NCBI GenBank assembly: GCA_900314715.1
Contig: OMWI01000052.1
Span: forward strand, 1-64,000
Reading direction: 5' to 3'
Length of the DNA stretch: 64,000 nt
Source of the DNA: an uncultured Prevotellaceae bacterium
GTDB lineage: Bacteria; Bacteroidota; Bacteroidia; Bacteroidales; Bacteroidaceae
The position numbers and the translations under genes were made by a program. Shown piece after piece: positions 45,371-55,338 of this stretch (the stretch's first letter is position 1; every line of letters starts with the position of its first letter). The notes beneath the pieces were generated by a model. That model did no database searches. It was not told the DNA's origin and worked only from the letters and a program-made list of their open reading frames with translations.

Positions 45371-46969
45371 ATGAAATATATTTTCTCTTTTTTTCTAATC
45401 GCTTTTTGTTGTGCGTTGCCCACATCGGTTTTTGCTGATCGTGAGATGGAAGATTGGCTTCACAAACTCGACGAAAGTCTTGCCAACCGTGAGAAGTATG
45501 AGCAGAAACGGGTGGAGCGGATTAATAACCTGAAAGAAATGATGGATTATGCCAAAACGCATGGCAAGGAATTCGAACAATTGTACGGTCTTTATAATGA
45601 ATATAAGAGTTATTGTTACGATTCTGCCCGCCATTATGCCAATGCTTCCCTTGAGGTTGCACAGTTGGAGAAGAACGAGCACAACATCGTGATGGCTCAA
45701 AATGCCATTGCTTTCTCGCTTATTTCTGCAGGAATATTGAGTGAGGCACATGAAGTGATGAAGTCTATCGACCGTAGAAAACTGAGCGGAGAATTGTTGA
45801 ACGAGTATTATGACAACTATTCCAGGTTGTGGCGTTCGATGGCCGACTATGTGAAAGAGGAACCCTTCTACACCAAATATATTACGATGAGTAATGCTTA
45901 TTTGGATTCGTTGAAGCAGATGACCCCCAAAAACACTATGTTGTGGTGGTCGCTTAATGGTTCTCACCAAATGCGTGATCGTTTATTTCAAGATGCATTG
46001 GCATCATTCAACAAAGTATTGCAATTGTGTGGTGATGACAAACGGCAAAAAGCCATGACTGCGGCAGAAATGGCATGGGCGTATATCTTTCTGAATGACG
46101 AAGACAAGGCCATTGAATATTTCGCACAATCGGCTATTGCTGATAACGAGACAGCCACGCGTGAGATTACGGCACTCTATCATTTGTCGCGACTGATTTA
46201 CAAGCGGGGCGACTATGAACGTGCCAGTACGTATGTGCATCAAGCGTTGGAAGATGTTAACTTTTATAATTCACGTCTGCGCAAGGTGGAAATCAACGAT
46301 ATCCTGCCCATTATCGAACAAGATAGGTACAATGCACTAAGAAGTCAACGCAATTGGTTGTTTGCCACCACTGCCTTATTTGTGATTCTGTTGTTGGCCA
46401 TCTTGTGGAGTTATTGGTTTATCAGGAGGAAAAACCGCAAATTAACTGAAGCCCGTGAGACGATAGCTGGTCAGTTGGATATGTTGCAAGAAGCCAATCG
46501 TATGCTGAAAGAAGATGACAAGATTAAGAATGCCTACATCGGTCGTTCGTTTTACACGAATGCGGAGTATATAGCTAAACTTGAAAAACTCTTCCTCACC
46601 ATTGACCGCAAGATTGCAACCCGACAATTTGACGATTTACGTTCGATGCTGAAACTATCGACACTCAATGCAGAGCGAGAGAATATGTATGAAGCATTCG
46701 ACCAGACATTCCTCAAACTATTTCCCGACTTCGTGGCACGATACAATGAACTCTTCGAGGAGAAGGATAGGAGAGTACCTTCCAATGATCATTCCCTCAC
46801 TTCGGAGATGCGTATCTTTGCGCTCATTCGCTTGGGCATCAACGATAGTGAACGAATCGCTAAGTTCCTCGATTACTCCGTGCATACGGTGAATACCTAC
46901 AAGACACGTATCAAAAATCGGTCAACGGTAGAGAACGACCAGTTCGAGAAGCTCATTATGGCTATATAA
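45371..46969 (+). CDS. TPR-transmembrane-HTH regulator (DUF6377/SusR-like)
   Basis: 532 residues. A signal peptide (ends VFAD) leads to a periplasmic TPR-like helical sensor (about 30 to 320; AFSLISAGILSEAHEVM, MAWAYIFLNDEDKAIEYF). One membrane helix spans 329 to 351. A cytoplasmic coiled coil (RKLTEARETIAGQLDMLQEA) leads to a domain ending in a LuxR-like helix-turn-helix (ERIAKFLDYSVHTVNTYKTR, about 494 on). It lacks kinase motifs. Proteins of this layout control neighbouring Sus-type loci in Bacteroidales, so it likely controls the flanking mannose-glycan genes. It is monocistronic with a clear terminator. Confidence 0.85.
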   Translation: MKYIFSFFLIAFCCALPTSVFADREMEDWLHKLDESLANREKYEQKRVERINNLKEMMDYAKTHGKEFEQLYGLYNEYKSYCYDSARHYANASLEVAQLEKNEHNIVMAQNAIAFSLISAGILSEAHEVMKSIDRRKLSGELLNEYYDNYSRLWRSMADYVKEEPFYTKYITMSNAYLDSLKQMTPKNTMLWWSLNGSHQMRDRLFQDALASFNKVLQLCGDDKRQKAMTAAEMAWAYIFLNDEDKAIEYFAQSAIADNETATREITALYHLSRLIYKRGDYERASTYVHQALEDVNFYNSRLRKVEINDILPIIEQDRYNALRSQRNWLFATTALFVILLLAILWSYWFIRRKNRKLTEARETIAGQLDMLQEANRMLKEDDKIKNAYIGRSFYTNAEYIAKLEKLFLTIDRKIATRQFDDLRSMLKLSTLNAERENMYEAFDQTFLKLFPDFVARYNELFEEKDRRVPSNDHSLTSEMRIFALIRLGINDSERIAKFLDYSVHTVNTYKTRIKNRSTVENDQFEKLIMAI

Positions 46970-47016
46970 TGAAGGGAAAACACCGAATATTTCCTTTATA
47001 CAAATTGATAATTTAT

Positions 47017-47053
47017 AAAACCGAAGTCGTTAATAATCAATGACTTCGGTTTT
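47017..47053 (+). terminator. Terminator of the regulator gene
   Basis: AAAACCGAAGTC / GACTTCGGTTTT, a perfect 12-bp stem, followed by GTATTTT. Confidence 0.8.
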
Positions 47054-47113
47054 GTATTTTCTGATATTCATTATACATTTACTTGCTTTTTTTATATTCG
47101 CGCGATTAAGTGA

Positions 47114-47121
47114 TAATTTTG
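47114..47121 (+). promoter_or_regulatory. -7 element of the GH31 cluster promoter
   Basis: TAATTTTG, 24 bp before ATG 47146. The longer open frame starting at 47110 is ruled out as it begins inside this element. Confidence 0.55.
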
Positions 47122-47145
47122 CAGTTGGAAAAACTTAAACAAGTT

Positions 47146-49398
47146 ATGAAACGATTGATTACAGTGATTTCTCTCTTTCTTAGTCTGACATCCTTGACGG
47201 CACAGACCGAGAATCCCGTAGCAGACCCCAGTGCAGTGATAACATCGGGGAAAGCACGTTTTACCGTATTGACCCCCGAGATGATTCGCATCCAGTATAG
47301 CGACCGCAATCTGTTTGAAGACCGTGCTACGTTTGCAATCATCAACCGTCGTTTGCCTGTTCCTCAATTCTCGACCACAGAGCAGGATGGTTGGTTGACC
47401 ATCAAGACCTCTGCCTTGACATTGAAATATAAGATAGGAGGAAAGATTAGTGCCGCTACACCTTCAGATGAGGTGTTGAATATCCGTTTCACGCTCAACG
47501 GAAGAGATGTGCTTTGGTATCCTGGAAAAGACGATGCAATGAATCTGAAAGGTACTACTCGCACCTTAGACGGACAAATCGGTGACAATAAGCGACAAGA
47601 GATGGAAAATGGATTGCTCTCAAGAGCTGGTTGGAGCATCATCGATGAATCGCCCCGTACTAAGCGTGGTGATGGTTCCACTACTTTTGCCTTTGACAAA
47701 AATGTCGATGGAATGGCGTGGGTGGCAGAACCAGTAGATAAAGACGCTATTGACTGGTACTTTCTTGGCTATGGTCATCAGTATAAGAAAGCATTGGGCG
47801 ACTTTATCAAAGTAGCAGGTCGTCAGCCTATGCCTCCTCTCTATGTGCTTGGTTACTGGTACAGTAAATACCAACGTTACACTAGCGATGAGTTTATGGA
47901 AATCGTGAATGACGTGAAACGTAACCAAATTCCCATGGACGTGATGATTTTCGACATGGATTGGCACACACAGGGATGGACAGGATGGACATGGGATCGC
48001 ACGGCAATACCCGACCCAGAAGGATTGATTGACTGGATGCATCAGCAAGGATTGAAAGTTTCGCTAAACCTTCACCCAGCCGACGGTGTGGATGACGATG
48101 AAGACTACTTCAACGAATTGCGCAACGACATGGGACTCGACTCCACTACCAAAGTGGTGCCCTGGAATTTGAGTTCTCCAAAGTTCTATCATCACATGTT
48201 TAATCGTATCATTCGTGCACGCGAACGTCAGGGTGTTGATTTCTGGTGGATAGACTGGCAGCAGAATCTCACCAGTAAATATGTTGATGGATTAGGCGAG
48301 ACCTTCTGGTGCAATCATGTGTTCTATAATGATATGCGTGTGAACCGTCCTAATCATCGTCCGTTGATTTTCCATCGTTGGGGAGGACTGGGAAGTCATC
48401 GCTATCCCATAGGTTTTTCGGGCGACTCCTTCACGACATACGGAACCTTAGCATGGCAACCCTATTTCACGGCAACGGCTTCTAATGTAGGCTTTGGCTA
48501 TTGGGGACACGATTTGGGTGGTCATCAGCAGACTGGCGATAACGACCCAGAGATTTATCTGCGTTGGATGCAGTATGGCGTGTTTACGCCCATCTTCCGC
48601 ACCCATGCCACCAATTGGCCAGGTATAGAGCGCAGGATATGGAAGTATGATAATTTCCCCTTGTTGCTCGAAACGGTGAAGTTGCGTTATGCTTTGATGC
48701 CTTATATCTACACGGCAGCTCGTCAGGCATACGACACAGGTGTGAGTATGTGTCGTCCGCTCTACTACGACTCGCCCGAAGCCAACAACGCTTACCTCTT
48801 TGAGGATGAATATATGTTTGGTGATGACATTCTTGTTGCGCCCGTCGTAACACCATCGGAAAAAGATGGAAAGGCTGCGCGTCGCACTTGGCTTCCCGAA
48901 GGTAGATGGTTTGATGTATGCCGCAACATGGTGGTAGAAGGCAACCGCATTTTTACTGATAGTTACACACAGGAGGAGATTCCTTATTTCTATCGTGCTG
49001 GTGCAGTCATCGTGAACAATCCGCCAATGATGAATCTCAATACACGTCCTGACCGCTTGATTCTGAAAGTGGTGCCTGGTGGTAATGGCAGTACATCTCT
49101 TTATGAGGATGAAGGCGACACGCAGAATTATCAGAAAGGAGTCTATACGACTACCCGTATGCGTCATGAAAACCAGACATTGGTGATTGAACCTCGTCAG
49201 GGAGCATTCCCCGGTATGTTGAAAGAACGTGCTTATACGATAGAGTTCCTCGCTACAGATCGTCCGCAGAGCGTGACCATCAATGGCAAACAACAAGCTA
49301 ACGGTGTGTGGAACTATAATGAGAAAGACCACAAAGTGACCATTTATGTGCCACAGACACCCTGTGACCAACAACTGACGGTAACCCTCGGTAATTGA
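47146..49398 (+). CDS. GH31-family alpha-glycosidase, copy A
   Basis: 750 residues from ATG 47146 (MKRLITVISLFLSLTSLTAQ, signal peptide). N-terminal GH31 beta-sandwich, then a TIM barrel with YWYSKYQRY, DVMIFDMDWH, the catalytic-strand sequence VDFWWIDWQQN (D370 the likely nucleophile, instead of the common WNDMNE) and GFSGDSFTTYG (D427 the likely acid/base). A proximal and distal C-terminal domain follow with LYEDEGDTQNYQKG. No sorting tail. It releases alpha-linked hexoses; glucose, galactose or xylose cannot be told apart by eye. It is first in a long plus-strand cluster and closely similar to the gene at 55339. Confidence 0.9.
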   Translation: MKRLITVISLFLSLTSLTAQTENPVADPSAVITSGKARFTVLTPEMIRIQYSDRNLFEDRATFAIINRRLPVPQFSTTEQDGWLTIKTSALTLKYKIGGKISAATPSDEVLNIRFTLNGRDVLWYPGKDDAMNLKGTTRTLDGQIGDNKRQEMENGLLSRAGWSIIDESPRTKRGDGSTTFAFDKNVDGMAWVAEPVDKDAIDWYFLGYGHQYKKALGDFIKVAGRQPMPPLYVLGYWYSKYQRYTSDEFMEIVNDVKRNQIPMDVMIFDMDWHTQGWTGWTWDRTAIPDPEGLIDWMHQQGLKVSLNLHPADGVDDDEDYFNELRNDMGLDSTTKVVPWNLSSPKFYHHMFNRIIRARERQGVDFWWIDWQQNLTSKYVDGLGETFWCNHVFYNDMRVNRPNHRPLIFHRWGGLGSHRYPIGFSGDSFTTYGTLAWQPYFTATASNVGFGYWGHDLGGHQQTGDNDPEIYLRWMQYGVFTPIFRTHATNWPGIERRIWKYDNFPLLLETVKLRYALMPYIYTAARQAYDTGVSMCRPLYYDSPEANNAYLFEDEYMFGDDILVAPVVTPSEKDGKAARRTWLPEGRWFDVCRNMVVEGNRIFTDSYTQEEIPYFYRAGAVIVNNPPMMNLNTRPDRLILKVVPGGNGSTSLYEDEGDTQNYQKGVYTTTRMRHENQTLVIEPRQGAFPGMLKERAYTIEFLATDRPQSVTINGKQQANGVWNYNEKDHKVTIYVPQTPCDQQLTVTLGN

Positions 49399-49433
49399 AT
49401 GGAAAAATGAATAATCATCTAAAGCATAAGGAG

Positions 49434-50156
49434 ATGAAAAGATTATATTTATTGTGTATGGTGATGCTGAGCAGTTTGATGCTATCAGCTGAAGAGTATA
49501 AGGAATTGTGGATTGTTGGCTCTGCTGTTCCTGGTGGAGCACAGAAACTCGAGAAGGTAAGCGACGCTGACTTCAAATATGCTGGCGAACTGTTGGTAGG
49601 AGAATTACGTGTGACAACTACCAAGAAGATAGGAAAGACCACACGTTTTCTTACACCAGTATTGCCCGATGCCAACATCGTCAATCGCGGATTGGCTTGG
49701 AAGGAGACTACCGATGTGACGAGTGCTGCTTGGCAAGTGGTGATAGCCGAGAACCGTTATCGGTTCCATGTCTATACAGACCGCAAGCAACTATATGGCG
49801 AAATCTTCCAACCTTGGGGCGAACTGTTCATCGGTGGTGGAGCTACCGCATCGGGTTGGAAAGAAGGTAAGATGCAGTTGATGAAACAAAACATCGACAA
49901 TCCATGTATCTGGACATGGGAAGGCGAACTAAAGAAGCACGAGAATGTGGAAGAACCAGCCAGTTTTAAGTTCCAAGGTCAAGACCGTTGGTATCCTAAA
50001 GCCATACATCCCTATAGTGCCGATACGGACATCTTGAAAGATAATCGTCTGCGCACGGGAGGTTCTGATACAAAATGGACCTTGAGTCGAGATGGTATAT
50101 ACCGTATCACCATTGACCTTTTCAACGAAAAAGTGAAAGCAGAAATCGTGAAATGA
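49434..50156 (+). CDS. SusF/SusE-type glycan-binding protein, copy A
   Basis: 240 residues from ATG 49434 (MKRLYLLCMVMLSSLMLSAE); ATG 49407 is also possible. A signal peptide leads to two tandem beta-sandwich modules (KELWIVGSAVPGGAQKLEKV; GELFIGGGATASGWKEGKM) with the FKFQGQDRWYPKAIHPY and KWTLSRDGIYRITIDL features of SusF/SusE C-terminal repeats. No lipobox and no sorting tail. It lies 35 bp after the GH31 gene and probably binds the same glycan. The protein encoded at 57779 is a close relative. Confidence 0.75.
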   Translation: MKRLYLLCMVMLSSLMLSAEEYKELWIVGSAVPGGAQKLEKVSDADFKYAGELLVGELRVTTTKKIGKTTRFLTPVLPDANIVNRGLAWKETTDVTSAAWQVVIAENRYRFHVYTDRKQLYGEIFQPWGELFIGGGATASGWKEGKMQLMKQNIDNPCIWTWEGELKKHENVEEPASFKFQGQDRWYPKAIHPYSADTDILKDNRLRTGGSDTKWTLSRDGIYRITIDLFNEKVKAEIVK

Positions 50157-50199
50157 TAGAAAAAATATATAAATATAATTCAACTAAAAACTTATAATT

Positions 50200-53196
50200 A
50201 TGAAACAGAGTTTACTTGTTACACTTCTTTCCATCCTATGTTGGTGGATTGGTGGTCCAGTGGCATTAGCCTTAGACCAGAAAGATGGTGTTTATCAGAT
50301 TAACAATGCCCAGGATTTGGAAGATTTCTCCAATCTTGTGGCCAGTGGAAATGGTGATGTCAGTGCAGTCGTTACTGCCGATATCGACATGACGGGTGTT
50401 AACCATCAGCCTATCGGAACAACAGGCAGTCCTTTTATGGGTACATTTGATGGTGGACAGCATTTTTTGTGCAATATGATTATCGACTTACCCGAGCAAG
50501 AGTATGTTGGTTTGTTTGGCGTTCTCAATGATGGTGCTTACATCAAGAATATCATTGTTGACAATGGTAGTGCCGTATCAGGCAAATGCTTTGTGGCTGC
50601 TATTGCAGGTGGTACGAATGGCGGTGGTACCGTTACTTTCGAGAACTGTGGTAATGAAGGTAGTGTAGGTGCTGCTGAACAAAATGCTGCTGGTATCTGT
50701 GGCGTGAGTATGAATAGTGCTTGCGGTATCAGAATGATTAACTGTTTCAATACAGGTGGTATCAGCGGTGGTCGTGAAGCAGCTGCACTTTGTGGTTGGG
50801 TTGGCGACAATGGTAGTGAGATTACCAATTGCTACAATGCTGGTTTCGTGATTGGTATGGACGGTACCAATTCTCTTTGGCGTAATGGTAGAGGAAAGGG
50901 TCTCAACAACTTCGACAGCTATGGATATCAAGGAACTCAGATTTCTGAAGATGAATATGAGATGACCAGTGGTAGCATCGCTTACATCTTGAATGGTAGC
51001 CAAAGTGAAAATGTTGTTTGGTATCAAACACTTGGCGAGGATATGTTCCCAGTGCCATTTGCTTCTCACGGTATCGTATATGCTGTTGGTGATCTCTATT
51101 GCGACGGTACTTCGAAAGGTGGCGATTTGGTGTTCTCCAATAGCAATGAATCCAACCGTGACCCACATGCTTTCGTAGATGGTATCTGCTCACGTTGTGG
51201 TGATGTTGACAAGAATCATCTGCCATTGACAGATGGTTTCTATACCCTTAATACAGCAGCCGACTTGAACTGGTTTGCCGCCTTGGTGAATAAGGGAAAC
51301 AAGAAAGTGAATGCTCGTCTTGGTGCTGACATTGATTTCAGTGCTTATACGAAGAAAGACGTTATGATTGGTGGTGATGCTTTCTCTGCCAACGAAGGTG
51401 ACGAGAGCAAGGCGTTCGAGGGAATCTTCGATGGACAGGAACACACCATTACTATCAATTATAATGTGTCTTATGACGGTGTGGCTCTCTTCAAGGTTGT
51501 ATCTAACTCAACAATCCGCAATCTTATTATAGACGGAAGCATTGAGAGCACACAACGCTTTATTGGTGGCTTGGGCTTCGTGAGCCGTGGTAATTGTACT
51601 TATGAGAATATTGTAGTGGCTGTTAACATCACGGGTAGTTATCCTGGTGATGCTACACACGGTGGTTTCTTCGCTGTTTGCCATGAGAGTCCTGTATTTA
51701 GCAACTGTGCTTTCACTGGTACAATGAATGCTCCCGATTGCGAGGGTAGTGCAGCCATTATCGGTTATGCACATGGTCGTGTTGAGACCTTGATTCAAAA
51801 CTGTTATGTTTCAGCTTCTCTGCTGAGTCTTCGTGGAAACTCCACCGTTATTGCTCGTAATGTGAACAATATGGTGAACTGTTTCTATACCGACAATATT
51901 ACCGAACTTTGGGAAAATAATGCTACCGTTGTTCCTGTTGCAGCCGTGAAGTCAGGTGAACTTTGCTACCTGATTAACAAAGGTGGGGAAACAGATGCTT
52001 GGCGTCAGAACTTAGGTAGCGACAACAATCCTCTTCCTTTCGCTTCTCATAGCATGGTATATGCTGTAGGTTCACTCAAATGCGATGGTACTGCTGGTGA
52101 TGATATCAGTTATTCTAATACTGAAAGTGAGCCTCAGCGTGATGAGCACCAATATGTGAATGACATCTGTCAGGTGTGCGGTGCACGTTTGATTCACAAT
52201 GGCCAGCATTTGAAGGCGTTAGCTGATGCTATCAATAACGGTGAAATTGACGGTAACGTCATCGTTGACCTTACCAACGACATTGACATGAGCGGTATCA
52301 GCTTCGAAGGAATCGGTACCCGTTTCAATCAAGATAATGGCGAGGGTGGCACTGAAGACGTGAAGCGTCCTTTCACAGGTACATTTGATGGACACGGTTA
52401 TCGTATTTTGAATATGGTTATTGAGTCTGAGAGTGGTAACAAGGGTCTCTTTGGGGTTGCCAGTGGTGCAACCATCAAGAATGTCGTTGTTGATAAGTCT
52501 TGTGAAATCTATTCAACTGGTTACTCTGCAGGTATCGTAGGTACAGCTATTGGCAAGGCAACCTTAACGATTGAGAATTGTGGTAACGAGGCATCTGTCA
52601 ATGTTGGTGCTTCTGGAGCAAATGGTGCAGGTATCTTAGGTGTAAATGATATGAGTGAGGCTTATGTACGTATCATCAACTGCTATAACGCAGGTGACAT
52701 TGTTGGTCAACGTGAGTGCGGAACCATCAGTGGTTGGTTAGGTGATCGTGGTGAGGTAATCAATTGCTTCAACTGTGGTATTATCGCTCCAGAGTCTGTA
52801 GATGGTACTCGTACATTTGCAAGATACAACGGTAACTCTATCAATTTCACCAACTGCTATGAATTAGATGGAAGTCAAGTAACTTCTGTATCTGCTGAAG
52901 ACGTGACTGGTGGTAAACTCTGCTACGACCTCAACGAAGGTGCAGGAAAGACCATCTTCTATCAGACCCTTGGTACAGATTTACATCCTGTATTCGATGC
53001 TACTCACGGAGTAGTAATAAAGGATGGCGATAAATATGTCAATGATGATCTGACAAGTATCAATGCTGTTGATACGAAGTTGGAAAAGGGTACGGCTGTT
53101 TATTCTCTGAGTGGTATCCGTCAGCAACAACTCAACCGTGGCGTTAACATCGTCCGTATGTCTGATGGCAAGACTGTGAAAGTGCTTTTAAAATAA
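50200..53196 (+). CDS. Large secreted GLUG-repeat protein with sorting tail
   Basis: 998 residues, signal peptide (ends ALALD). Three tandem modules of about 300 residues each start with an INNAQDLEDF-like helix and run through GLUG-type beta-helix turns (GTFDGGQHFLCNMII, GLFGVLNDGAYIKNIIVDNG, IENCGNEASVNVG). The first two end with a short CxxC unit (DGICSRCG, NDICQVCG). The C-terminus (YSLSGIRQQQLNRGVNIVR) is a sorting-type tail. GLUG repeats occur in surface adhesins and proteases of Bacteroidota. The job in a glycan locus may be surface attachment or substrate binding. No enzyme site is seen. Confidence 0.8.
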   Translation: MKQSLLVTLLSILCWWIGGPVALALDQKDGVYQINNAQDLEDFSNLVASGNGDVSAVVTADIDMTGVNHQPIGTTGSPFMGTFDGGQHFLCNMIIDLPEQEYVGLFGVLNDGAYIKNIIVDNGSAVSGKCFVAAIAGGTNGGGTVTFENCGNEGSVGAAEQNAAGICGVSMNSACGIRMINCFNTGGISGGREAAALCGWVGDNGSEITNCYNAGFVIGMDGTNSLWRNGRGKGLNNFDSYGYQGTQISEDEYEMTSGSIAYILNGSQSENVVWYQTLGEDMFPVPFASHGIVYAVGDLYCDGTSKGGDLVFSNSNESNRDPHAFVDGICSRCGDVDKNHLPLTDGFYTLNTAADLNWFAALVNKGNKKVNARLGADIDFSAYTKKDVMIGGDAFSANEGDESKAFEGIFDGQEHTITINYNVSYDGVALFKVVSNSTIRNLIIDGSIESTQRFIGGLGFVSRGNCTYENIVVAVNITGSYPGDATHGGFFAVCHESPVFSNCAFTGTMNAPDCEGSAAIIGYAHGRVETLIQNCYVSASLLSLRGNSTVIARNVNNMVNCFYTDNITELWENNATVVPVAAVKSGELCYLINKGGETDAWRQNLGSDNNPLPFASHSMVYAVGSLKCDGTAGDDISYSNTESEPQRDEHQYVNDICQVCGARLIHNGQHLKALADAINNGEIDGNVIVDLTNDIDMSGISFEGIGTRFNQDNGEGGTEDVKRPFTGTFDGHGYRILNMVIESESGNKGLFGVASGATIKNVVVDKSCEIYSTGYSAGIVGTAIGKATLTIENCGNEASVNVGASGANGAGILGVNDMSEAYVRIINCYNAGDIVGQRECGTISGWLGDRGEVINCFNCGIIAPESVDGTRTFARYNGNSINFTNCYELDGSQVTSVSAEDVTGGKLCYDLNEGAGKTIFYQTLGTDLHPVFDATHGVVIKDGDKYVNDDLTSINAVDTKLEKGTAVYSLSGIRQQQLNRGVNIVRMSDGKTVKVLLK

Positions 53197-53215
53197 ATAT
53201 AGATGATGCAATGTG

Positions 53216-55321
53216 ATGAATAAAAGAATCACAGCAACAATCAGCAGCCTGTTCGCCGCCCTTGTGGCGACGGCACAGGCTGCTTTCGTTTCCGCAGATA
53301 GCGTGGCGGTGTTTTATCCTGCAGGATATGATGCTACGCAACACGAACCATCGCTCATCTTCGATCAGCAACCATTGGCTATCCATCAGTTGCCATCTGA
53401 CTGGCAGTTGCGTCCTCGATTCAGTATGAAAGATGGTCATAGTGTGGCAACTATTGACGTTAAAGGACAAGTAGATTTCTATGGCACTGGTGAAGTGACA
53501 GGACCATTGCGTCGCAATGGGCGCACCATCAGTTTGTGGAATGTCGATACGCCCGCCTATAGTGTCGATGGTGGAACGCACCTCTATCAGAGTCATCCTT
53601 GGGTGATGGGACTTCGTGCCGATGGTACTGCTTTCGGCATCATTGCCGACAATACATGGCGGCAGTCCATCTCCATTACTGACCATCAAGTAACCTTTGA
53701 TAGTCAAGGTCCATCATTCCGTGTCGTTATCATCGAGCGTGACAGTCCTCAGGCACTGATGAAGGCTCTTGGCAATCTCACGGGTAAGATGGAACTACCG
53801 CCCCTCTGGGCTTTAGGTTATCAACAATGTCGTTTCAGTTATCAGCCAGATACGCGAGTGATGGAGATAGCCGACCTGTTGCGTAAGCATCGAATTCCGT
53901 CGGATGTCATCTGGATGGATATTGACTATATGGATGGTTACCGTATCTTTACCTTCAACCCACGTGAATTCCCGCAACCTCAACGATTGAATGCATATCT
54001 TCACGAACACGATTTCAAGGCTGTCTATATGATTGACCCTGGTGTGAAAGTGGAGCCTGGATATTTCGTTGATGACCAAGGTACGGCTGGTGATTATTGG
54101 GTGAAGACAGCAGACGGTCGTCCTTTTGAAGGGAAAGTATGGCCAGGATGGTGCCACTTCCCAGACTTCACACGTCCCGATGTTCGTACTTGGTGGGCTA
54201 CACTCTACAAAGACTTCATGGCTACAGGCATTGATGGCGTGTGGAATGACATGAATGAACCGACCGCTTTTGAGCAGTCGGAGAATACGATGCCACTCAA
54301 TAATGTTCACATCGGTGAAAACAGAGCGCTGAGAACAGGGAAAAACGACAACGCTTTTTCTCATCTGCGTTTCCATAATGTATATGGTATGCAAATGGTA
54401 CGTGCCAGTCGTGACGGACTCTTGTTGGCCAATCCACAGAAACGTCCGTTCATCCTCTCACGCTCAAACTTCTTAGGCGGTCAGCGTTATGCTGCCACTT
54501 GGACGGGTGACAATCTCTCTTCACCAGAGCAGATGAAGCTCAGCGTTCCCATGAGTCTCACCCTTGGACTATCAGGACAACCTTTCAGTGGACCTGATAT
54601 CGGTGGGTTCTGTGAGAACGCAACCGGTGAATTGCTGGCAGAGTGGACGGCTATGGGAGTTTTCTTTCCCTTCGTGCGCAACCATAACATCAAAGGAACC
54701 ATCGACCAAGAGCCTTGGGCTTTCACTCCCGATGTCCTCGATGCCTGTCGCACGGCCATCAATCGCCGTTACCGGCTCATGCCTTACATCTATACCATTT
54801 TCCGTGAGGCCAGCCAAAATGGTATGCCTGTCATGCGTCCTCTCTTCATGGCTGATGCCAAAGACCTCCCCAACTGGGCAACTAACATTCCTTCACCTCA
54901 AGGCGACAAATGGCAAGCTCTGACACTTGAATCGGAAACCGACAGCTATCAGGCAACCCTCCGTCAACGACCAGGTTCAGTCATTCCATTGGCAAATCTG
55001 GCACAGAGTACTACTTCCATGCGTACCGATTCACTCACGCTCTTGGTCTGCCTCGATGCTCAAGGTCACGCTACTGGGCAGCTTTACGAAGACGATGGTG
55101 ACGGATTCGGCTATCGTTCCGGTCAATACCGTTTGCTCTCACTCGAGGCTACCGTTGATAAGAGAAATCTCACCGTCTCTTTACGTCAGGCTGAAGGCAA
55201 CATGACTCCTCTCAACCGTACTTTGCGTATCGGTTTAGTACATCATGGACGAGTGGAATACTCGGCTTGGCAGTCTGGAAACAATGCATCTATGAAGATA
55301 AAGAAATCTGTCCTTAAATAA
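53216..55321 (+). CDS. GH31-family alpha-glucosidase (canonical active site)
   Basis: 701 residues from ATG 53216 (a GTG directly before it is less likely). Signal peptide ends near AQAAF. The barrel shows WMDIDYMDGYRIFTFN, the classic nucleophile motif WNDMNEP with D345, and WTGDN with acid/base D432, as in well-studied alpha-glucosidases. C-terminal LYEDDGDGFGYRSG. It removes terminal alpha-glucose, for example from glucosylated high-mannose N-glycans or alpha-glucans (substrate inferred). No sorting tail. It lies 19 bp after the GLUG gene. Confidence 0.92.
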   Translation: MNKRITATISSLFAALVATAQAAFVSADSVAVFYPAGYDATQHEPSLIFDQQPLAIHQLPSDWQLRPRFSMKDGHSVATIDVKGQVDFYGTGEVTGPLRRNGRTISLWNVDTPAYSVDGGTHLYQSHPWVMGLRADGTAFGIIADNTWRQSISITDHQVTFDSQGPSFRVVIIERDSPQALMKALGNLTGKMELPPLWALGYQQCRFSYQPDTRVMEIADLLRKHRIPSDVIWMDIDYMDGYRIFTFNPREFPQPQRLNAYLHEHDFKAVYMIDPGVKVEPGYFVDDQGTAGDYWVKTADGRPFEGKVWPGWCHFPDFTRPDVRTWWATLYKDFMATGIDGVWNDMNEPTAFEQSENTMPLNNVHIGENRALRTGKNDNAFSHLRFHNVYGMQMVRASRDGLLLANPQKRPFILSRSNFLGGQRYAATWTGDNLSSPEQMKLSVPMSLTLGLSGQPFSGPDIGGFCENATGELLAEWTAMGVFFPFVRNHNIKGTIDQEPWAFTPDVLDACRTAINRRYRLMPYIYTIFREASQNGMPVMRPLFMADAKDLPNWATNIPSPQGDKWQALTLESETDSYQATLRQRPGSVIPLANLAQSTTSMRTDSLTLLVCLDAQGHATGQLYEDDGDGFGYRSGQYRLLSLEATVDKRNLTVSLRQAEGNMTPLNRTLRIGLVHHGRVEYSAWQSGNNASMKIKKSVLK

Positions 55322-55338
55322 ACTGGATGATACGATAA

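Noticed and set aside
48448..49542. 364-codon minus-strand frame across GH31 copy A
   Set aside because: Antisense shadow; the plus-strand frame encodes conserved GH31 motifs throughout.
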